A DNA stretch of 64,000 nt from contig NZ_CP142396.1 in the NCBI RefSeq assembly GCF_035934735.1, forward strand, positions 2,046,001 to 2,110,000, read 5' to 3'. The notes beneath the pieces are model-generated. The model saw only the letters and a list, made by a program, of their open reading frames with translations. It was not told the origin of the DNA and ran no database searches. Numbering within the stretch: the first letter of the stretch is position 1; each line of letters opens with the position of its first letter. Origin of the DNA: Sedimentibacter sp. MB31-C6. Lineage in GTDB: Bacteria; Bacillota; Clostridia; Tissierellales; Sedimentibacteraceae. Positions 42,823 to 51,430 of the stretch are shown one piece after another. A program made the translations under genes and the position numbers.

Positions 42823-44679
42823 ATGTTAGAAAAAGCATTAGAACTGCTAAAAAAATATTACGGATATGAAACTTTCAAAGAAGGACAAAAAGAAATAATA
42901 GAAAATATACTATTGCATAAAGATGTTTTGGCAATAATGCCAACTGGCGGTGGAAAGTCTCTTTGTTATCAAATTCCAGCATTGATGATGGAAGGAACAG
43001 TTATAGTTATTTCGCCTCTCATTTCACTAATGAAAGACCAAGTTGATACTTTACAACAATTAGGAATATCAGCAGCATATATTAATAGTACTTTATCAAT
43101 AAATGAATTAAAATGTATTATGTCAGAAACAAAAGATAATAAATATAAACTTTTATACGTAGCCCCTGAAAGATTGGAATCTGAAAATTTCTTAGAACTT
43201 ATAAAAAATATAAAAGTATCAATGATAGCAGTTGATGAAGCTCATTGCGTATCACAATGGGGACATGACTTTAGACCAAGTTATTTAAAAATTAAAAGTC
43301 TAAAAGGCATATCAGAAGAAAAACCAATAGTAGCTACTTTTACTGCAACTGCCACTAAGTCTGTAAAAGAAGACATAATTAATCTTATAGGACTAGACAA
43401 TTATTTTGAAATTATAACAGGTTTTGATAGAGAAAATTTAAAGTTTGAAGTAATTAAAATTAACAAAAAATATCCATATATATCAAAATATGTTGAAGAA
43501 TATAGAGGCAAATCGGGAATTATTTATTGTCTTACTAGAAAACTTACAGATGAAGTTTATGAAAGACTTATAAAATCTGGATATAAGACCGTAAAATATC
43601 ACGCAGGTTTAAGTGATGCAGTTAGAAGTAAGAATCAAGAGGATTTTTTATACGACAATGCAGATATTATCGTTGCAACAAATGCTTTTGGTATGGGAAT
43701 TGACAAGTCGGATATTAGATATGTAATTCATTACAATATGCCTAAGAATATAGAGAGTTATTATCAAGAGGCAGGTAGAGCTGGTAGAGATGGAGAACCT
43801 TCTGATTGTATACTTTTGTATAGTCCTTCGGATATTGTTATGAACAACTTTCTTATTGAAAATAGCAGTGACAGTTTGAATAAGTCAAATGATTACGCTA
43901 AACTTAGAGAAATGGTTAATTATTGTAACACTGATAAATGTTTAAGAAAGCATATAATCAATTATTTTGATAACAATTATAATAAAGAAAACTGTAATAA
44001 TTGTAGTAATTGTTTAAGTGAAATTCAAAGTGAGAATATTACAATTGAATCTCAGAAAATACTATCTTGTATCTATAGAATGGGTGAAAGATTTGGAATG
44101 AATGTAGTTATAGATGTACTTAAAGGTAGCAATAATCAAAGAATAAGATCTTTTAATTTTAATAAAATAAGTACATATGGAATAATGAAGGATTTTAATA
44201 GAGAAGGACTTAAAGAAATAATTTCTTATTTAATTGCTGATGGATTTATAAATATTACAGGAGATAAATATCCTGTTTTAAATATATCAAAATTAGGAAA
44301 TGCTGTATTAAGGGGAAAGCAAGAAGTATTTATTAAAAAAGTAATTAACAAAAAAGATGTAATAGATAGTAAATCAATTATATATGAAAAAAAATTGTTT
44401 GAGATGTTGAGAAGAAAGAGAAAAGAAATTTCGGAAAACTTAAAAGTACCTCCTTTTGTAGTATTTTCAGATGCTACATTGAAAGAAATGAGCTCAAAAT
44501 ATCCTTTAAACAAAGAAGAGATACTAAATATATCAGGAGTTGGAGAAATTAAGGCTGAAAGGTATGGAGATAAATTTATAGAAATTATAAAAGATTACAT
44601 AGAAAAGAATACCGGGTGCACCGGGGACAGTCCCCAATGCACCCCTAACGCGCTTAACAAAGACTGGAGAGAAAGATGA
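42823..44679 (+). CDS. recQ: ATP-dependent DNA helicase RecQ
   Basis: A 618-residue 3'-5' helicase of recombination repair. Walker A is MPTGGGKSLCYQ and the DEAH-type box is VDEAHCVSQWGHDFRP. Motif VI is YYQEAGRAGRDG. The zinc site is CNTDKCLRK plus CNNCSNC. A winged helix and HRDC (LRRKRKEISENLKVPPFVVF) follow. The last ~22 residues (after IEKN: TGCTGDSPQCTPNALNKD...) are read from a GC-rich hairpin repeat at 44614-44644, so the natural C-terminus seems to have been replaced or extended. It overlaps rsmI by 4 bp. Confidence 0.94.
   Translation: MLEKALELLKKYYGYETFKEGQKEIIENILLHKDVLAIMPTGGGKSLCYQIPALMMEGTVIVISPLISLMKDQVDTLQQLGISAAYINSTLSINELKCIMSETKDNKYKLLYVAPERLESENFLELIKNIKVSMIAVDEAHCVSQWGHDFRPSYLKIKSLKGISEEKPIVATFTATATKSVKEDIINLIGLDNYFEIITGFDRENLKFEVIKINKKYPYISKYVEEYRGKSGIIYCLTRKLTDEVYERLIKSGYKTVKYHAGLSDAVRSKNQEDFLYDNADIIVATNAFGMGIDKSDIRYVIHYNMPKNIESYYQEAGRAGRDGEPSDCILLYSPSDIVMNNFLIENSSDSLNKSNDYAKLREMVNYCNTDKCLRKHIINYFDNNYNKENCNNCSNCLSEIQSENITIESQKILSCIYRMGERFGMNVVIDVLKGSNNQRIRSFNFNKISTYGIMKDFNREGLKEIISYLIADGFINITGDKYPVLNISKLGNAVLRGKQEVFIKKVINKKDVIDSKSIIYEKKLFEMLRRKRKEISENLKVPPFVVFSDATLKEMSSKYPLNKEEILNISGVGEIKAERYGDKFIEIIKDYIEKNTGCTGDSPQCTPNALNKDWRER
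44614..44644 (+). repeat. GGGTGCA/GGGGACAG hairpin repeat inside recQ 3' end
   Basis: An outer stem GGGTGCA/TGCACCC and an inner stem GGGGAC/GTCCCC form one GC-rich hairpin within coding sequence. The base composition differs sharply from the surrounding gene. A related GGGACAG palindrome is at 18063. Confidence 0.75.
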
Positions 44680-45542
44680 GTAAATTATATGTAGTTCCAA
44701 CACCTATTGGAAATTTAAAAGATATGACTGAAAGAGGGATTGAAACCTTAAAAGAATGTGATTTAATATTAGCTGAAGATACGAGACATACTCAAAAACT
44801 CTTAAACTATTTTGACATAAAAACAAAGCTTATATCTTATCATAAATTTAATGAAAAAAGCCGGAGTCAAGAAATAATTGACGAAATTTTATATGAAGAA
44901 AAAAATATTGCTTTAGTTACAGATGCAGGCACTCCATGTATATCTGACCCTGGATATGAATTAGTTAAAATAGCTAGGGAAAATAATATAGAAGTAATAG
45001 GTTTAGCTGGAGCATCAGCAGCAATAATTGCACTTTCTATAGCAGGTTTAGATACTAGTCAATTTGTATTTTATGGGTTTTTGCCTAGGAAGAAAAGTGA
45101 ACTTATTGAATCGTTAAAAGATATTCGTCATAATCATATTAAAACATTCGTTGTATATGAATCTCCTAAAAGAATTATAAAATTAGTTGAAGCAATTAAA
45201 GATGTTATGCCAAATGCGAGTTTATGTGTATGTAAGGAGCTTACGAAACTTCACGAAAATTCTTTTTTTGGCGGAGTGGAGTTAGTTCTAGATAAACTTT
45301 TAAATCATATAGATGTAGAAAGAGGAGAATATGTATTAGTAGGTTATAATAATGATTTTAAAGAAAAAGAATCGCCAGAAATAAATGTAGGAATTCATGG
45401 AATTATATTTGACAAAATAATGCAAAAGGAATATTCTTTAAAGGAAGCTGTAAATGCAATTGTTGAAGAAGGAATTGCCTCAAAAAATGAAGCATACAAA
45501 GCTTCTTTAGAAGTAAAAAAATTCATAGAAAGTTTTTTATAA
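44676..45542 (+). CDS. rsmI: 16S rRNA (cytidine-1402-2'-O)-methyltransferase
   Basis: A 288-residue SAM-dependent enzyme that modifies C1402 in the decoding site. Motifs VVPTPIGNLKDMTERGI, AEDTRHTQKLL, VTDAGTPCISDPGYEL and FYGFLPRK are all present. The C-terminal helical domain continues to KKFIESFL. Translation is coupled to recQ through an ATGA overlap. Confidence 0.95.
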   Translation: MSKLYVVPTPIGNLKDMTERGIETLKECDLILAEDTRHTQKLLNYFDIKTKLISYHKFNEKSRSQEIIDEILYEEKNIALVTDAGTPCISDPGYELVKIARENNIEVIGLAGASAAIIALSIAGLDTSQFVFYGFLPRKKSELIESLKDIRHNHIKTFVVYESPKRIIKLVEAIKDVMPNASLCVCKELTKLHENSFFGGVELVLDKLLNHIDVERGEYVLVGYNNDFKEKESPEINVGIHGIIFDKIMQKEYSLKEAVNAIVEEGIASKNEAYKASLEVKKFIESFL

Positions 45543-45557
45543 CAGAAAGGAATATAT

Positions 45558-46235
45558 ATGTTAGGCACAATAGTAAATTCATTAGCAATCATAATAGGTG
45601 GACTTGTTGGTTTTTTCTTTAAAAATATTATACCTGAAAAACTTTCTGATTCTTTACTTAAAGCATCTGGTTTAGCGGTTGTAGCAATAGGTATTAAATT
45701 AAGTTTATCTGGTGAAAATTTAACACTTTTAATAATTTCAATATTAATTGGAACATTTATTGGAGAGTTATTAGATATTGAAGCAAGGTTGGACAACCTA
45801 GGAGCTGCGGTACAAGACAAATTGAAGAACAAGGAAAGCAATATAACTGCTGGTTTCGTTTCTTGCACCCTTGTTTATTGTGTTGGGTCTATGGCTATTG
45901 TAGGATCTATACAAAGTGGGTTGACTGGCAACAATGAAATTTTATTTTCGAAAGCACTACTTGACGGTATTATTTCTATTTCTATGGCTGTTTCTATGGG
46001 TATAGGAGTTGTTTTTTCAAGTATTAGTGTGTTTATTTATCAAGGAACAATAACTATTTTGGCACAATTCTTACAATCAATATTGAATGATGCTGTTATA
46101 AATGAAATGACATCAGTTGGTGGAGTTTTGATAATGGCGATAGGGCTTAACTTCCTTGAAATTAAAAGAATAAAAGTAGGTAATATGTTACCAGCTGTTT
46201 TTTTGCCAATACTTTATTTTTTGATTTTTCAATAA
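45558..46235 (+). CDS. DUF554 membrane protein (YdfK-like)
   Basis: A 225-residue protein with about seven hydrophobic segments. The opening MLGTIVNSLAIIIGGLVGFF and the CTLVYCVGSMAIVGSIQSGLTG block are diagnostic for DUF554. Function is unknown, and transport is often proposed. It follows rsmI by 15 bp and precedes nhaC by 16 bp, so the three are probably co-transcribed. RBS AAAGG. Confidence 0.85.
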   Translation: MLGTIVNSLAIIIGGLVGFFFKNIIPEKLSDSLLKASGLAVVAIGIKLSLSGENLTLLIISILIGTFIGELLDIEARLDNLGAAVQDKLKNKESNITAGFVSCTLVYCVGSMAIVGSIQSGLTGNNEILFSKALLDGIISISMAVSMGIGVVFSSISVFIYQGTITILAQFLQSILNDAVINEMTSVGGVLIMAIGLNFLEIKRIKVGNMLPAVFLPILYFLIFQ

Positions 46236-46251
46236 TTTTTGAGGTGAAAAA

Positions 46252-47625
46252 TTGAATAAAAAAGAGTTGAAAGTTAATCCATTTATAATAATGGGTATTA
46301 GTACAATTTTTATTGTAAGTTGTATTATATTATCAATTCCATTATATGTTGGCTTTTTATTGGGAATATTGTTTACAAGTGCAATTCTTTATAAAAGCGG
46401 ATATAGTGTCGGCTTATTATGTAAAACTATATGTAAAGCCGCATTTGAAGTTAGACATTTATGTTTAGTTATATTACTTATAGGAGCTACAACTTCTATA
46501 TGGCTTTCTTCAGGAGTTGTTCCTACGATTATGTATTATGGTTTTTCCTATATGGAAGGTATTAATTTTTTAGTAGCAGCTTTTCTAATAATGGTTATAG
46601 TATCGTTGTTTATGGGTACAGCTGTTGGATCAATTAGTACTGTAGGAATTTCGTTAAATGGAATTGGAATAGGACTTGGTATTCCAGTTGAAATAATGGT
46701 AGGAGTTATAGTTTCAGGTGCTTTCATTGCAGATAAAATTTCACCCTTATCAGGCTTAGTAAATTTAATTATGACAACTTTAAATAAAAGCTATAAAGAG
46801 TTAGTCAAAGGTTTACTGATAACATTGATTCCTACTATAATAATAACAGCAATAGTATATTACTTCATAGGATTAAATTATACCTCGGGTGATTATAGTC
46901 AGCTTAATTTATATAAAAATGCAATATCTGAAGGCTACAACATGAACCTATTACTTTTAATATTACCTTTAATTGTCCTTACTTTATCTATACTGGGGGT
47001 TAACTCAATAGTAACAATAGGCACTGGTGTAGTAATAGGCATAGTTTTAAGTATAATATTTCAGGGTACATCATTTTTAAGTATTATTAAAGCTATATTA
47101 TTTGGTTATCAAGGCAATACTTCTTCAGTTGTATTAAATTCAATGCTAGTTAGTGGCGGAATGCTTTCTATGATTGAAGTAATTCTTGTAGTAATAGGAG
47201 GTGTTTCTCTCGTAAAGCTATTTGAAGTAGGGAATATTTTAATACCTCTGATGAATAAACTTATGAAGGGCGTTAAAACGAAAGTTAGCTTAATTTTGAG
47301 AACTGGATTCATAAGTAGCTTGATGACTACTATAACTTGTGATCAAACTGTAGGTATTATTTTACCAGCTGAAGTTTTGAAAGAAAAATACAAAGAATTT
47401 AATTTAGATAACATAGTCTTAGCGAGAACAATATCTGATACTGGTGTAATTATTGCACCACTTATGGCTTGGAATGTAAACTCATTTTTATTAGAACCAA
47501 TAGTTGGTGTATCGGCGAATCAATATGGGCCATACGCATCTTTACTATATATATGTCCTTTAATGACAATTATCGTAACTTATATATTATATAGAAAAAA
47601 GGACAATGTAAAATATCTATCGTAG
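46252..47625 (+). CDS. NhaC-family antiporter (second)
   Basis: A 457-residue carrier with about eleven helices. It has SSGVVPTIMYYGFSYM, GTAVGSISTVGISLNGIGIG and GAFIADKISPLSGLVNL in the NhaC positions, and TCDQTVGIILPAEVLKEKY in the second half. It is rather divergent from the first NhaC here (23276), so its substrate may differ. Some NhaC relatives are predicted amino-acid transporters. The start is TTG behind GAGGTG. The stop codon TAG (47623-47625) is provided by the start of a degenerate TGTAGGG-type element. Confidence 0.85.
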   Translation: MNKKELKVNPFIIMGISTIFIVSCIILSIPLYVGFLLGILFTSAILYKSGYSVGLLCKTICKAAFEVRHLCLVILLIGATTSIWLSSGVVPTIMYYGFSYMEGINFLVAAFLIMVIVSLFMGTAVGSISTVGISLNGIGIGLGIPVEIMVGVIVSGAFIADKISPLSGLVNLIMTTLNKSYKELVKGLLITLIPTIIITAIVYYFIGLNYTSGDYSQLNLYKNAISEGYNMNLLLLILPLIVLTLSILGVNSIVTIGTGVVIGIVLSIIFQGTSFLSIIKAILFGYQGNTSSVVLNSMLVSGGMLSMIEVILVVIGGVSLVKLFEVGNILIPLMNKLMKGVKTKVSLILRTGFISSLMTTITCDQTVGIILPAEVLKEKYKEFNLDNIVLARTISDTGVIIAPLMAWNVNSFLLEPIVGVSANQYGPYASLLYICPLMTIIVTYILYRKKDNVKYLS

Positions 47626-47695
47626 GGACGCAGCGTATTGCATAATGAAATAATATGAATCAACAGACGTAGGGGACGCATTGTATGCGTCCCGG
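47621..47695 (+). repeat. Two TGTAGGG half-elements after the second nhaC
   Basis: A degenerate half-copy at 47621-47645 (CGTAGGGACGCAG) overlaps the nhaC stop. A better half-copy at 47668-47695 (CGTAGGGGACGCATTGTATG, then CGTCCCGG) is followed by six T and may terminate transcription. Confidence 0.7.
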
Positions 47696-47702
47696 TTTTT
47701 TA

Positions 47703-47736
47703 ACAATGACATATTACAAAATATGTCATTGTTTTT
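47703..47736 (+). terminator. Intrinsic terminator
   Basis: A 13-bp stem ACAATGACATATT/AATATGTCATTGT with a 4-nt loop, then TTTTTG. Second terminator after nhaC. Confidence 0.85.
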
Positions 47737-47876
47737 GTGTAGTAATTGATTTAAGTATATACCTTACTTTTGAGAAGCCGAAGAAACTCAAGAAATTTGT
47801 TATAATTCCTTCTTTGTTTAAGTAACATAAGGAAAATATTAAAATAAAAAGAAATATAAATTATTCATTGCTATTT

Positions 47877-47948
47877 AAGTAAATGCGTTATATAATACCT
47901 ATGTTTGTAATATATTATAACACATTTACTTATTTTTTATGATATAAT
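47877..47948 (+). promoter_or_regulatory. Hairpin with T-tract just before the pckG -10
   Basis: A 16-bp inverted repeat with one mismatch (47877-47892 with 47916-47931) is followed by six T (47933-47938) and then TATAAT (47943-47948). It could be an intrinsic terminator or attenuator insulating pckG, or an operator. No good -35 is seen for the TATAAT. The 47737-47876 stretch shows no ORF and no clear RNA gene. Confidence 0.5.
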
Positions 47949-47985
47949 ATAACATATATAATAAAATAATAGGAGGCATGTCTAC

Positions 47986-49779
47986 ATGCAAGCTTTGACT
48001 TCAAACCAAAATGTTTTAAAATGGATAAACCAAATAGTATCATTGACAAATCCTAGTGAAGTAATGTGGATTGATGGTAGTGATGAACAATTAAACAAAC
48101 TTCGCAATGAAGGATGCAGCACCGGTGAGCTAAAGCAATTAAACAAGGAAAAATATCCTGGATGTTACTATCATAAGTCACATTCCAATGATGTAGCTCG
48201 TATGGAAGATAGAACTTTTATATGTTCTAGAGAAAAAGAAAATGCGGGACCTAATAATAATTGGATGAGTCCTGATGATGCTTATGAGCTAGGAAGGGAA
48301 ATCTTCAAAAATTCAATGATAGGAAGGACTATGTATGTAATACCTTACTCTATGGGTCCTATCGGTTCCCCGTTTTCTAAAGTTGGATTTGAAATAACTG
48401 ATTCAATTTATGTAGTACTCAGCATGAATATTATGACTAGGATAGGTCAAAAAGCTTTAGACGTACTTGGTGATTCGAATGACTTTGTAAGGGGGGTACA
48501 TTCTAAATGCACTTTAGATTTAAACAATAGATACATTTTCCATTTTCCAGAAGATAACACGATATGGTCTTGTAACTCTGCATATGGTGGAAATGTTTTA
48601 TTAGGGAAAAAATGTTTTGCTTTAAGAATTGCATCATATCAAGGCTGGAAGGAAGGCTGGATGGCTGAGCATATGCTTATATTAGGAATTGAAAACCCAA
48701 AAAAAGAAGTGAAATATGTTGCAGCAGCATTTCCATCTGCTTGTGGTAAAACTAATTTAGCGATGCTTATACCACCTGAAATTTATAGGAAAAAAGGTTA
48801 TAAAGTTTGGACTGTTGGAGATGATATAGCATGGCTTCGAATAAAAGAAGATGGAACTTTGTGGGCAATAAATCCAGAGGCAGGATTTTTTGGCGTAGCT
48901 CCAGGAACAAGTAAAAAATCTAACTATAATGCTATGATGTCTACAATGAAGGATACAATATTTACAAATGTAGTATATAACTTAGATGATGATACTATAT
49001 GGTGGGAGAAGTTTGATGACAATCCTCCTGAAAATGGACTTGATTGGAAGGGTAATCCTTGGAATGGTAAAAAATCTCAAGAAAAAGGAGCGCACCCTAA
49101 CTCAAGATTTACAGCTCCTGCAAGAAATTGTCCTAGTATTTCCTCTGAATGGGAATCACCAAATGGAGTTCCTATTTCAGCTTTTATATTTGGTGGTAGA
49201 CGAGCAAAAACAGCTCCTCTTGTTTATCAATCTCGTAATTGGCAACATGGAGTTTTTGTAGGTTCAATACTAGCTTCAGAGACTACGGCAGCTGCTACAG
49301 GAAAAGTTGGAGTTGTAAGGAGAGATCCTATGGCAATGCTTCCTTTCTGTGGATATAATATGGGAGATTACTTTGCACATTGGCTTAACATGGGTAAGAA
49401 AATTAATAATGCTCCAAAAATATTCCATGTTAATTGGTTCCGTACAAATGAAGATGGAGAGTTTTTATGGCCAGGATTTGGTGAAAACTTTAGAATATTA
49501 GAGTGGATATTAAGAAGATGTGACAAAGAGGTGGATGCAGAAGTTTCCCCTATTGGATATTTACCAAAAGTTCAAGATATAAAGCTTGAAGGATTGAATA
49601 TATCACATAAACAGTTAGAAAATTTACTTACTATTGATTGTGAGTCGTGGTTAGAAGATGTTGCAGGTATTGAAGAATTCTATAAGAAATTTGGCAGTAA
49701 AATACCTGAAGAGTTATCTAAAGAACTTAACACATTGAAAAACAACTTAAATAATTACTTATCTTCTATTGTTGCATAG
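47986..49779 (+). CDS. pckG: Phosphoenolpyruvate carboxykinase (GTP)
   Basis: A 597-residue GTP-type PEPCK interconverting oxaloacetate and PEP. The P-loop kinase motif with reactive cysteine is AAFPSACGKTNLAML. YSMGPIGSPFSKVGFEITDS is the substrate region, NPEAGFFGVAPGT and FIFGGRRAKTAPLVYQSRNW the nucleotide/metal region. The sequence is clearly of the GTP family rather than the ATP-type PckA usual in Bacillus. In anaerobes it can run in either direction. RBS AGGAGG; followed by its own terminator. Confidence 0.95.
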   Translation: MQALTSNQNVLKWINQIVSLTNPSEVMWIDGSDEQLNKLRNEGCSTGELKQLNKEKYPGCYYHKSHSNDVARMEDRTFICSREKENAGPNNNWMSPDDAYELGREIFKNSMIGRTMYVIPYSMGPIGSPFSKVGFEITDSIYVVLSMNIMTRIGQKALDVLGDSNDFVRGVHSKCTLDLNNRYIFHFPEDNTIWSCNSAYGGNVLLGKKCFALRIASYQGWKEGWMAEHMLILGIENPKKEVKYVAAAFPSACGKTNLAMLIPPEIYRKKGYKVWTVGDDIAWLRIKEDGTLWAINPEAGFFGVAPGTSKKSNYNAMMSTMKDTIFTNVVYNLDDDTIWWEKFDDNPPENGLDWKGNPWNGKKSQEKGAHPNSRFTAPARNCPSISSEWESPNGVPISAFIFGGRRAKTAPLVYQSRNWQHGVFVGSILASETTAAATGKVGVVRRDPMAMLPFCGYNMGDYFAHWLNMGKKINNAPKIFHVNWFRTNEDGEFLWPGFGENFRILEWILRRCDKEVDAEVSPIGYLPKVQDIKLEGLNISHKQLENLLTIDCESWLEDVAGIEEFYKKFGSKIPEELSKELNTLKNNLNNYLSSIVA

Positions 49780-49809
49780 ATAATGCAAAACAAATAGAAA
49801 AATAATTAT

Positions 49810-49852
49810 GGAGCGATGGATAATGTATTAATAATTTATCGTTCCCTTTTTT
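49810..49852 (+). terminator. Intrinsic terminator after pckG
   Basis: A stem GGAGCGAT/ATCGTTCC (one G-T pair, 49810-49817 with 49838-49845) with further AT pairing inside, then CTTTTTT. Confidence 0.82.
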
Positions 49853-49862
49853 ATATTTTTAA

Positions 49863-49894
49863 TTTTTATATTTTTTATATTTTTTATATTTTTT
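49863..49894 (+). repeat. Short AT tandem repeat, period 9
   Basis: TTTTTTATA is repeated about three and a half times between the pckG terminator and the T-box promoter. Low complexity; it could act as an UP element or intrinsic bend. Confidence 0.6.
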
Positions 49895-49904
49895 AAAAAA
49901 ACTC

Positions 49905-49933
49905 TTGACATTTAAAATTAATTAGAGTAATAT
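49905..49933 (+). promoter_or_regulatory. Promoter of the T-box/trpXYZ-like operon
   Basis: TTGACA (49905-49910), 17-bp spacer, TAATAT (49928-49933). Transcription should start near 49940 and include the whole T-box leader. Confidence 0.82.
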
Positions 49934-49939
49934 ACGATG

Positions 49940-50226
49940 TAATAAGTAAAGCATTGATGTAGAGAAAAATATTTTATACGTTTACAGAGAATTGGTGGTA
50001 GCTGAGAGCCAGTAGCGGAGAAATATAATATACACTACGGAGCAGGTTTGTTAAAAGGAAGACCGAGTAGACAAACACGTTTACCTACGTTAAAGGGTTA
50101 GAGGTTGTTAGACCTCGAAGAGTGATGATATTATCATATCATAATAAGGGTGGTACCGCGGAATCTTTCGTCCCTATAAGTATATTTGCAAATGTAAATA
50201 TATTTATAGGAATGAAAGATTTTTTA
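49940..50226 (+). ncRNA. T-box leader, predicted tyrosine specifier (UAC)
   Basis: Stem I holds the distal block AGAGAATTGGTGGTAGCTGA. In the lower stem GUAG (49959-49962) pairs with CUAC (50035-50038), and AUAUUU (49969-49974) pairs with AAAUAU (50021-50026). The 3' loop between them reads AAUA-UAC-A, putting the specifier UAC (Tyr) at 50031-50033. The T-box motif AAGGGTGGTACCGCGG is at 50146-50161; its UGGU bulge matches a tRNA ending A-CCA. The terminator stem spans 50162-50221, followed by a T run. Uncharged tRNA would favour the antiterminator and switch on the downstream transporter. Confidence 0.88.
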
Positions 50227-50296
50227 TTTTACGATATTTTAAACTTTGGCCAAAGTTATAATATATAAATTTAAATGTATTTTGGAGGATTATATA

Positions 50297-51328
50297 ATGA
50301 AAATAAAAGTATTTAAAATAATATTAGCCTTATGTTTATGTGTTCCAATAATTTTAACAGGCTGTTCAGACAATACTACTGAAGTAAATGATGCACCAAC
50401 AGATAATATAGAAGAACAAAAATCAGAAAATGAAAATGAACAATTCACAATCGGTATTTCCCAGTTGGTACAGCATCCAGCACTTGATGCATCGAGACAG
50501 GGATTTGTTGATGAATTAGAAAGTCAAGGCATAAACGTTGAATTTGTAGACCAAAACGCTCAAGGTGACATAGCAAATGCTCAAATGATTGCAGAAAAGT
50601 TTGTTAAGGATGATGTGGATTTAATATTTACAATTGCTACACTTACTGCTCAAGCAGCGAAACAATCCATAGAAGGAACTGACATACCAATGGTATTTAC
50701 AGCAGTAACAGATCCGGTATTTTCGCAACTTGTTACAGATATGAATGTTACTGACAATAATATTACTGGAGTTGTTGATGCAGCACCAATTAAAGAGAAC
50801 TTAGAGCTGTTTATGGACATTAAAGAAGATATTAAAACTATTGGAATAATTTATAATATCGGAGAATCAAATTCAGAGGTTCAAGTAAATCAAACAAAAG
50901 AAATTGCAAAAGAACTAGGTCTTGAATTAGAAACTGTAGGCATTACAACTGTTAATGATATTCCCCAAGCGGTAGATACAATATCTAAAAAAGCAGAAGG
51001 TTTGTATATAATTACTGACAATATGGTTGCATCATCTATATCCCTTGTAGCTAAGCTAGCAGGAGAAAATGGGTTATTGACTGTGTCAGCTGATGGAACT
51101 CATGTTGATGAAGGAATATTAGTTTCAAAAGGAATTAGTTACTATGCAATCGGTAAACAATCAGCGGTTATTGCTAAACAAATTTTAGTCGATAAAACTG
51201 ATGTGAAAGATATACCTGTTCAGACTTCACCTGAATTTGAAAAGAAGGTTAATACTAAGACTGTTGAAATATTAGGTTTAACAAAAGAACACCAAGCATT
51301 TGAAGGAGCAGAATTCGTAGGTGAATAA
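50297..51328 (+). CDS. ABC transporter substrate-binding lipoprotein (TrpX-like)
   Basis: 343 residues. A lipoprotein signal ends in IILTGC (Cys near residue 22), followed by an acidic linker. The two-lobed binding domain of the ABC_sub_bind family begins FTIGISQLVQHPALDASRQG. IFTIATLTAQAA-like wording, VFTAVTDPVFSQLV, IGIIYNIGESNS and SADGTHVDEGILVSKGI follow. It is the first gene of a TrpX-TrpY-TrpZ type importer. The family is commonly annotated for tryptophan, but the T-box here points to tyrosine or a related precursor. ATG 50297 has GGAGG eight bases upstream; the longer reading from 50246 lies just past the T-box terminator and is unlikely. Confidence 0.88.
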   Translation: MKIKVFKIILALCLCVPIILTGCSDNTTEVNDAPTDNIEEQKSENENEQFTIGISQLVQHPALDASRQGFVDELESQGINVEFVDQNAQGDIANAQMIAEKFVKDDVDLIFTIATLTAQAAKQSIEGTDIPMVFTAVTDPVFSQLVTDMNVTDNNITGVVDAAPIKENLELFMDIKEDIKTIGIIYNIGESNSEVQVNQTKEIAKELGLELETVGITTVNDIPQAVDTISKKAEGLYIITDNMVASSISLVAKLAGENGLLTVSADGTHVDEGILVSKGISYYAIGKQSAVIAKQILVDKTDVKDIPVQTSPEFEKKVNTKTVEILGLTKEHQAFEGAEFVGE

Positions 51329-51357
51329 TAGATGAGCAACAAGTGAACAAATGGATT

Positions 51358-51413
51358 TTCTTCAGGCTGCGTCTTTAGAATGACAGACTTTGTCATTCTA
51401 GCGTAGTGAAGAA
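51358..51413 (+). repeat. GAATGACA-type palindromic repeat between trpX- and trpY-like genes
   Basis: Nested inverted repeats: outer TTCTTCA/TGAAGAA and inner TAGAATGACA/TGTCATTCTA (51376-51385 with 51391-51400). The wording resembles the widespread GTCATTCTGAGCG-AGCGAAGAATC type of bacterial extragenic palindrome. It has been accepted inside an operon. Confidence 0.7.
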
Positions 51414-51430
51414 TATAAACGGAGGTTATG

